From: Cavia porcellus | Taxonomy: Eukaryota > Chordata > Mammalia > Rodentia > Caviidae | Reading direction: 5' to 3' | Length of the DNA stretch: 64,000 nt | Assembly (NCBI RefSeq): GCF_034190915.1 | Contig: NW_026947506.1 | Location: 36,579,748-36,643,747 of the forward strand | Part shown: in pieces, positions 58,801 to 64,000 of the stretch | How the letters are laid out: every line of letters begins with the position of its first letter | How positions within the stretch are numbered: position 1 is the first letter of the stretch | Translations under genes and position numbers: made by a program | The notes under the pieces: model-generated | What the model was told of the DNA's origin: nothing | The model's database searches: none | Seen by the model: only the letters and a program-made list of their open reading frames with translations

Positions 58801-58990
58801 TTTTTTCCAATACTGAGAATTAAATCCAGGGACATGTTCCACTGAGCTGCTTTTATTATTGTGATTTATTTTATTATCATTATTGTGAGATAGATCTTAC
58901 TAAGTTTGCCCAAGCTGGCCTTGAGCTTGTGATTTTTCTGCCTCATTTTTGTAAATAGCCAAGATTACAAGAATGTGTATGCCTAAAACT
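58801..58990 (-). mobile_element. B1-dID composite SINE (diverged)
   Basis: 'tactgagaattaaatccagg', 'ttccactgagctgctttta', then 'ttgcccaagctggccttgag'. Confidence 0.65.
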
Positions 58991-59077
58991 ATTTTAAAAG
59001 AAAGTCATTTAGTTTTGATCATTTTCCAGTTAAAACCTGTACTTCCATTATCACTTAAGATGATGAAATAACTATAT

Positions 59078-59141
59078 TTTGGTACTAGAAGTCGAACTCA
59101 GGTCCTTGTACTAGCCAGAGCTAAAATCCCCTGGGGAAATG
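59078..59141 (-). mobile_element. ID-related SINE remnant
   Basis: 'tggtactagaagtcgaactc' and 'gagctaaaatcccctggg' on the reverse strand. Confidence 0.65.
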
Positions 59142-59886
59142 ACTGTAGTTTGGAATGCTTTTGCACTGTCCTAATTTTACAATTAATATTTTCCTCATAG
59201 TTAGCTCTTATAAGGTAGGTCTTTCTTTATGTTCTGCTAATGTTAGTAAAACTTTTTCTCACTATTTTGACTGAAATTTTGGTACTTGCCTGAAGATTTT
59301 ACTGAAGGTAAAGGACTGGTGTTGTTGGAATATAATGGATTTAAAAATTTTTAGCACAACAGCAGTTTGTACATTGGCAGCTTGTCAGCTTTCTTCTTCA
59401 TGTGGGAAGCAAACTAAGTGACAGTTTAGTTGAAATATTTCCAAGAAGCACTTGAATTATGTTTGAATGGAACCTTCAGATTGCTCTTCTATAATGTCAT
59501 GGTTTATTACTTTGAAAATATGGTTTAAAATAAATAGAAAAGATATGTGTGTATGTTTATGCATATGTTATAAATGTTGTAACTGTATGATGAGCAGTTT
59601 TATTTTTAGTTTATTATTAGTACTTTTGTGATATATATATACCCTTGTATAGTCTCTTAATCATTTTTGCTTCTTCCCCTTTTCTAATCTCCCCTTAGAT
59701 TTAAATAACTTCTTTTCCTGAAAAATGTCTGAGGTGTCTAAGCTTTTTGTAAGTTAGTGTGTAAAGTAATAGAAGACCATCTAGTTGTTACTTAAGTTTT
59801 CTTGAATTCCATTTCCTGGTAAGTGAGACATGCTTCTTTATCATTTTGATGAAAATAACTCAAAAAATGCTGTTGTGTTGTTTTAG

Positions 59887-60005
59887 GTCCTCCTTGGAGA
59901 GATTTATACAGGCACAAGTGTAGCACGAGTAATAGTGAAAGAGTTAAAAGCAAGTGCAAGCCCAAAGGAACAAGATACTTTTTTGAAAAATGGGGAACCT
60001 TACTA
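59887..60005 (+). CDS. LMTK2: LMTK2 coding exon 5: kinase N-lobe with catalytic lysine
   Basis: Encodes residues 146-184 and two bases of codon 185. [20 protein letters not shown] carries V146 of the glycine loop and the VAIK-type motif as VIVK, with Lys163 in the ATP-anchoring position. [20 protein letters not shown] leads into the alpha-C helix region. All residues expected of an active N-lobe in this stretch are present. The C-lobe motifs (HRD-like and DFG-like) are beyond the window. The donor GTAAGT at 60006 is consensus. The exon leaves phase 2, so the next exon must supply one base of codon 185. Confidence 0.97.
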
Positions 60006-60598
60006 GTAAGTAAGCCTTCTGTAAACATAGTGTGCTCTTTTAAAAATCAAGCATTGAAAACTGCTTTTAGATTTCTGCTTTCAACATACATACATAATTA
60101 AATAAGATCTAGAGTCTTATAAGATTCACAGTGTCCAAATTTCAATTGAAAATCACTTATAATCTGAAGAACCAATAATCTAAAGAACCAGGAGAACCCA
60201 ACTTGAATTATGAAAGGTAGCTAACATGAAGATGACAGAGATGCTAGAACTATTTGACAGGTATTTTCAGTGGCCATCACAGAACTGCCTCAGTGAACAT
60301 GTGCAGTACACATAAAACATGAAATACATATGGTCTCAACAAAGAAGACAGAAAACATCGGTGGAATATTTTAGAATTGAAATTAAAAACTCAGCAGTGG
60401 AATGGAAAGGGGACAGGGAAGTTGAAGGTAAAACAGTAAGTATTGCCTAGTTTGAACAAAAGGACTTTGGAGAAAAATAAAACCCCAGGAACGCTGGGGA
60501 GCATAATAGACTAACATTCTTGTCATAGATGTCTTTGAAGGGAGACAGAGGATAGACAGAAAAAAGCATTAAACAGTGGCTTTAAAAATTGCTAAATT

Positions 60599-60742
60599 AG
60601 CCAGGCGTGGTGGAAGCTGTAATCCCAGCACTCTAAAGGCTGAGACAGAAGGATCGTTGTGAGTTTGAGACCAGCTTGGGTTACAAAGTGAACTCAAGCC
60701 TGAACTACATAGGGAAACCCTATCTCAAAAAGACAAAAAAAG
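60599..60742 (+). mobile_element. B1-type SINE with TSD
   Basis: 'ccaggcgtggtggaagctgt', duplicated interior and an A-rich end. Duplication TTGCTAAATT at 60589-60598 and 60743-60752. Confidence 0.92.
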
Positions 60743-61041
60743 TTGCTAAATTTAAAAAGACAAAACCTATAGATTGATGGAATTGAGCAACTCTCAGTCA
60801 AGTTAAAACTCAGACTTTTCAAAACTGAAGTCAAACAAAAACTTTTGAAAGGAAAAAGCAGTTTGAATGACATTGGGTTCCTTGTCACAAACGCTGGAGG
60901 CCAGTTGGAAATGAGATGGTGTTTTTCAAAGGAACCATGAAAGTATATATCCAGGGAAGATATCCTTCAAGAATAAAGGAAATATCAAGTCATTCTCAAA
61001 TAAAGGAAAACTAAGACAATTCAATTTCCAGCAAACTTACC

Positions 61042-61134
61042 TATTTTTTTTTTTTTTAATCAGTACCAGGGACTGAACTCACAACCGCGTGCTTGCAAGG
61101 CAGGTGCTTATGCTTCTGAGCTAAATCCCCAGCC
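61042..61134 (-). mobile_element. ID SINE, minus strand
   Basis: Poly-T, 'cagtaccagggactgaactc' and 'ctgagctaaatccccagccc'. A short 'caaactta' repeat flanks it. Confidence 0.92.
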
Positions 61135-61405
61135 CAAACTTATTCTTAAAAGACAGTTTTTCAAGGCAAATAATAAAAGAAAGGATTTCAGAACCCTAAG
61201 GAGCAAGAACGTCAGAAAAAAACAAAATTGTGGCTTCATTTACTTAGCTTAATTCAGATCCATAAAAACCCTATGTCTGTCATCATACTTGATGATGAAA
61301 GATTTAATGCTTTTCATCCTGTGATCAGGATGACACACGGATGTTTACTGTCATTCTTATTCAACATGGTGTAGAAGTTGCATGATACAACATCAACAGT
61401 CAATT

Positions 61406-61480
61406 TTGGGCTAAGGATGTAGAGTACTTGCCTAACCAACACAAGGCCCTGGGTTCAATCCCAAATACACTCCCTGCCTA
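61406..61480 (+). mobile_element. ID-related SINE
   Basis: 'gggctaaggatgtagagtac' and 'ccctgggttcaatcccaaat'. Confidence 0.8.
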
Positions 61481-61768
61481 ATTTTACAAAGTCAGTTTTA
61501 TTTCTGTAAATTAGCACTGCCCACATGAAAACCAAAATGTAAAAGATTATATTTCATTTTTCTCAAAATTAAACTTTAGAGACTTGTATGCTAAAAGCTA
61601 TAAAAGCCAATATAAAAAAATCAAAGATATAAATAAATATAGTCTGCAGTGTTCATGCACTGAGAGGCTAAACATAGTAAAGTTGTTGATTCTTCATAAA
61701 TTGATAAGTTGCATTTCATACTGAAATTCCAGTAAACTTTTAAAACCCATATACAAGATTATTATAAA

Positions 61769-61860
61769 TGCTTGCTTCAGCAGCATGCATACTAAAAATT
61801 AGAACAATACGAAGAAGATATACATGACCTTGTGCAGAAAGATGCCATACAAATTTGTTT
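61769..61860 (+). pseudogene. U6 snRNA pseudogene (truncated)
   Basis: 'tgcttgcttcagcagcatgc' and 'atactaaaaattagaacaat', then 'gaagaagatatacatgacc' and 'gatgccatacaaatttg', track U6 from its 5' end to about base 90 with many changes. The AGCATGGCC and ACAGAGA-box regions are altered (acgaagaa, tacatgacc), and the 3' stem sequence is lost. U6 is the catalytic-core spliceosomal RNA. This copy is a retrocopy and not expected to function. Confidence 0.9.
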
Positions 61861-61869
61861 TTTGTCTAT

Positions 61870-62030
61870 TCCCTCCTCCCCCCTTTTGAGGAAGGATCAA
61901 GCTGTGTAGTTCAGGCTAGCCTAGAACTCACTTTGTAGCCTACGATGGCCTCAGACTCACAATGATCCTCCTGCCTCAGCCTCTGGAGTACTAGGATTAT
62001 AGGTGTGTGCCACCACATCTGGAAAGTTTG
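61870..62030 (-). mobile_element. B1-type SINE
   Basis: 'gctgtgtagttcaggctagc', 'ctagaactcactttgtagcc', 'cctgcctcagcctctggagt', 'tgccaccacatctgg'. Confidence 0.9.
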
Positions 62031-62869
62031 TTGTTTTAAAACAAAAAATTACAAAGTTATATGGAAAAGCAAAGGAACTAGTATAACCAAAATAAGAATG
62101 AGAAGTAATAAACTTAGAATTGCTTTCCTCTTTTAAACGTCTTATATAGTTATAGTCATGAAGACGTACTGGCAGAGGAATAGACAAACCGGAATGGAGT
62201 AGAGAACCTACAAATAGCCCTGCAGTTTGGGTTGTGGCCGCTTGATTTTTGACAGCAGTACAAAAGTAGCTAAATAGATGAAAGATGTGCTTTGCAAAAA
62301 GTGATGTAGGATCAATTAGATATTTAAGAAAGATGCTTGGAAACCTCACATCTTACGCAGTTTAATTCAGTGTGGACCAAAGTTTAGTATATGTGCTGCC
62401 GAAGTGAGCACAGTATGGAACATAGTTTAAAATGTAAAAAATGAAGTTTTTAAGAACTTTTTATAGAAGAAAGTCTGAGACCTGGAGCCTGATGAAGTGT
62501 TTTTAGACATAACACTGAAAACAGGAGCCTTAAAGGAAAAAAAAAGATAAATTAGAGCATCAAAAACTCTCATAACTCAGCAGGAAACAACAACAAAAAT
62601 TAAAGCAACTGTCCAATTAGGAAACTGTCAAAAGCCATTAAGAGACATCTTACCGAAGAGAATGTATGTATGACTAGCAAGTGACCACATGAAAAGATGT
62701 TCAATATCATAGCTATTAATGTAATTGAGATCACAGTGAAATGTCACTTTATACTTGTTAGAAAAGCTAAACTGGAAAAGTAGTGGCAATACCAAATTAC
62801 CAAATGCTAGTGAGGATGAGAAGAAATTAGATCATATGTCCATTGCTAATGGATGTGTATTTGCATGTA

Positions 62870-63200
62870 CCCTTCAGCACCTAAGAGCATCGAGTCCAGT
62901 ACCCTCTGTAGATGCCACAGTCCAAGGATGTGCAGGTTCTTTACATAGGGTGGCAGAGATTTGCGTGTAATCTGAGCGTATCCTGTATGTTTTCAGTCAT
63001 CTCTATAGATTATTTATAGCATTCAATATGATATAAATGCTGTGTAAATATTCTGTTGTTTGGGACAATGACAAGACTGAATGTATATGTTTAGTGCAGT
63101 TGCAGTTACTCTTTTGCCGATATTTTCAGTCTTTTGTGGGTTGAACATATGAATGTTGAGCCTGTGGATACAGAGGGCCAGTATGTATATCAAGAGGGCC
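62870..63200. mobile_element. Tigger-like (pogo) non-autonomous DNA transposon
   Basis: 'gtcatctctatagattattt', 'gatataaatgctgtgtaaat' and 'gggacaatgacaagactgaa' lead to a terminal 'gcctgtggatacagagggcc', matching a widespread mammalian Tigger-class element. The exact family name is not certain. A 21-base end unit is duplicated (63172-63192 and 63193 on). Confidence 0.65.
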
Positions 63201-63554
63201 AGTATACATATTATTTTAAGGAACTGATTTATGAAGTTGCATATGTTGGCAAGCCCAAAATCTAGGCAGCCTGAGGACGAGTCAGTGTTAATGGTTTAGT
63301 TTTGAGGGCTGTCTGCTGATAGAATTCCTTCTTACCTTTAGTATCATCATTAAGTCTTCATCTGGTGAATGAGGCCCACCGTCATTATGGAGCGATCTGC
63401 TTTACCCAAAGTCCACTGTTGTAAATGATAATCTAGCCCAAAAACATCATCATGGAAAAAACCAGAATGATGTTGGCCCCATATCTGTACTTTGGCCCTG
63501 TTGAACTGACACAGCAAGTTAACTGTCACCTCATGCGACCTAACAATTATGGTC
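63201..63554. other. Probable ancient repeat, family not assigned
   Basis: 'gaatgaggcccaccgtcatt', 'cgatctgctttacccaaagt' and 'gttgaactgacacagcaagt' resemble a common mammalian interspersed repeat I cannot name with confidence. No exon seen. Confidence 0.4.
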
Positions 63555-63842
63555 TTGGTTATTTATTCCAGAGAAATGAAAGTTTTTACGTTTACCTGCA
63601 AACCGTTCCATGAGTGTTCATAGTACTTTATAACCACAAGGGGAAAAAACTGCAAAAACTATAATGTTGCTCAGTAGGTGAAAGGGTAAACAAACTGATA
63701 CACATCATACTGTGAAATCCTGGTGCACAATAGAAAGGAATGAAGTACTGATAGGTGCAACAGCTGGGGTGAGCTCTAGGGCATTGTGTTAATTGAAAAA
63801 AACAATTCCAAAAGCCACATCCTGTATGATTCTGTGTATGTA
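63555..63842 (+). mobile_element. Old L1M 3' end
   Basis: 'ttattccagagaaatgaaag', 'agtgttcatagtactttata', 'gtgaaagggtaaacaaactg' and 'cctgtatgattctgtgtatg' follow L1M order. Confidence 0.75.
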
Positions 63843-63846
63843 ATAC

Positions 63847-64000
63847 AGGTTGAGCATCCCTAATCAGAAATCAGAAATACTCCAAAACTGAAACTCTGAA
63901 TGTCAGCAAGACACCACAAGTTGAAATTTGTGTATCTGAGTGTGTGACTTGTCACAGTCAAACTCAGGGGCCCTAAAAATGTTTGTAAAGTTACCTTCAT
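63847..64000. mobile_element. Tigger-like DNA transposon terminus, cut by window
   Basis: After a TA, 'caggttgagcatccctaatc' is a typical terminal inverted repeat of Tigger-class elements, followed by 'gaaatactccaaaactgaaa'. The other end is outside the window. Confidence 0.65.

Larger units (their letters stand above)
56474..59886 (+). other. LMTK2: LMTK2 intron 4 (about 3.4 kb)
   Basis: GTAAAG donor and 'gttgttttag' acceptor. Repeats are listed separately. 57030-58500 is GA-rich on the plus strand and open in several frames, but I cannot assign it to a family. It may be a very old repeat. 59145-59886 shows nothing recognised. Confidence 0.93.
60080..61250 (+). mobile_element. Old HAL1/L1M ORF1 fragment, interrupted by B1 and ID
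   Basis: 'atttcaattgaaaatcactt', 'cagtggccatcacagaactg' and, near 60955-61030, 'atatccttcaagaataaagg' and 'gacaattcaatttccagcaa' follow the order of HAL1 ORF1. Confidence 0.65.
61200..62870 (+). mobile_element. Old L1M ORF2 body, interrupted
   Basis: Blocks in L1 order: 'tcatcatacttgatgatgaa' and 'ttcttattcaacatggtgta' (61280-61375), 'ggaatggagtagagaaccta' and 'cttgatttttgacagcagta' (62190-62260), 'cacatgaaaagatgttcaat' and 'tagtgaggatgagaagaaat' (62685-62830). Later SINE and U6 insertions split it. A further L1M 3' piece at 63555-63842 may belong to the same copy. Confidence 0.75.
24085..64000 (+). other. LMTK2: LMTK2 gene, 5' part (continues past the window)
   Basis: Five exons splice to a protein of about 184 residues plus two bases, matching the N-terminus of lemur tyrosine kinase 2 (also KPI-2, BREK, AATYK2). 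Exon phases chain correctly: 91, 125, 145, 74 and 119 coding bases, all with GT-AG introns. In the family, LMTK2 is a two-pass membrane kinase of endosomes. It has Ser/Thr activity despite its name, binds PP1 and inhibitor-2, CDK5/p35 and myosin VI, and acts in recycling traffic and spermatogenesis. The PP1-binding and regulatory C-terminal tail is downstream of 64000. Confidence 0.96.
60006..64000 (+). other. LMTK2: LMTK2 intron 5 (partial, at least 4.0 kb)
   Basis: Starts GTAAGT. No acceptor with a matching phase-2 LMTK2 exon was seen before 64000. It is almost wholly old repeats, with younger SINEs and a U6 pseudogene inserted. Confidence 0.9.

Overview
The window is mammalian nuclear DNA, most likely from a non-murid rodent. 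B1-type (7SL-derived) SINEs, tRNA-derived ID SINEs, composite B1-ID SINEs and a rodent-style MaLR solo LTR are abundant. The ID copies share one distinctive head and an A-rich tail with GATAAAAAG and AAAAAGAC blocks, and several have perfect 11-18 bp target-site duplications (TSDs), so this SINE was recently active. No mouse/rat B2-type element was recognised. A beaver-like (Castorimorpha) or other non-murid rodent is my guess, held with low confidence.

Layout. (1) 1-8700 is an L1 retrotransposon on the minus strand (L1A). It is broken in ORF2 by a second, 5'-complete minus-strand L1-like element (B, about 3326-6802), which carries a GC-rich 5' UTR, ORF1 and a long AT-rich 3' region but no ORF2. 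B is flanked by a 15-bp TSD and has a half-L1 (HAL1-like) structure. The 3' parts of both elements contain a diverged repeat of about 150 bp. (2) 8700-23640 is intergenic, with ID, B1, MIR, L2 and old L1 fragments, microsatellites and no convincing gene. (3) 23640-24440 is a CpG-rich promoter region. (4) 24085 to beyond 64000 holds the 5' part of LMTK2 (lemur tyrosine kinase 2) on the plus strand. Five coding exons are visible (24085-24175, 48277-48401, 51637-51781, 56400-56473, 59887-60005). Their phases are compatible and all splice sites are GT-AG. They encode about 184 residues: two N-terminal hydrophobic segments, a juxtamembrane acidic/proline-rich stretch, the kinase glycine loop and the catalytic VxxK lysine. 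The rest of the kinase domain and the long C-terminal tail lie beyond the window.

The introns (about 24.1, 3.2, 4.6 and 3.4 kb, plus an incomplete fifth) hold layered repeats: recent ID insertions, a solo MaLR LTR with its 5-bp TSD, HAL1/L1M fragments, a U6 snRNA pseudogene, Tigger-like DNA transposon pieces, and a GT/GC-rich tract with strong Z-DNA potential.

The only functional protein-coding gene I can support is LMTK2. The most notable non-genic structure is the ORF2-less L1 nested in another L1. I found no new multi-gene system, and none should be inferred from the many short open frames here.
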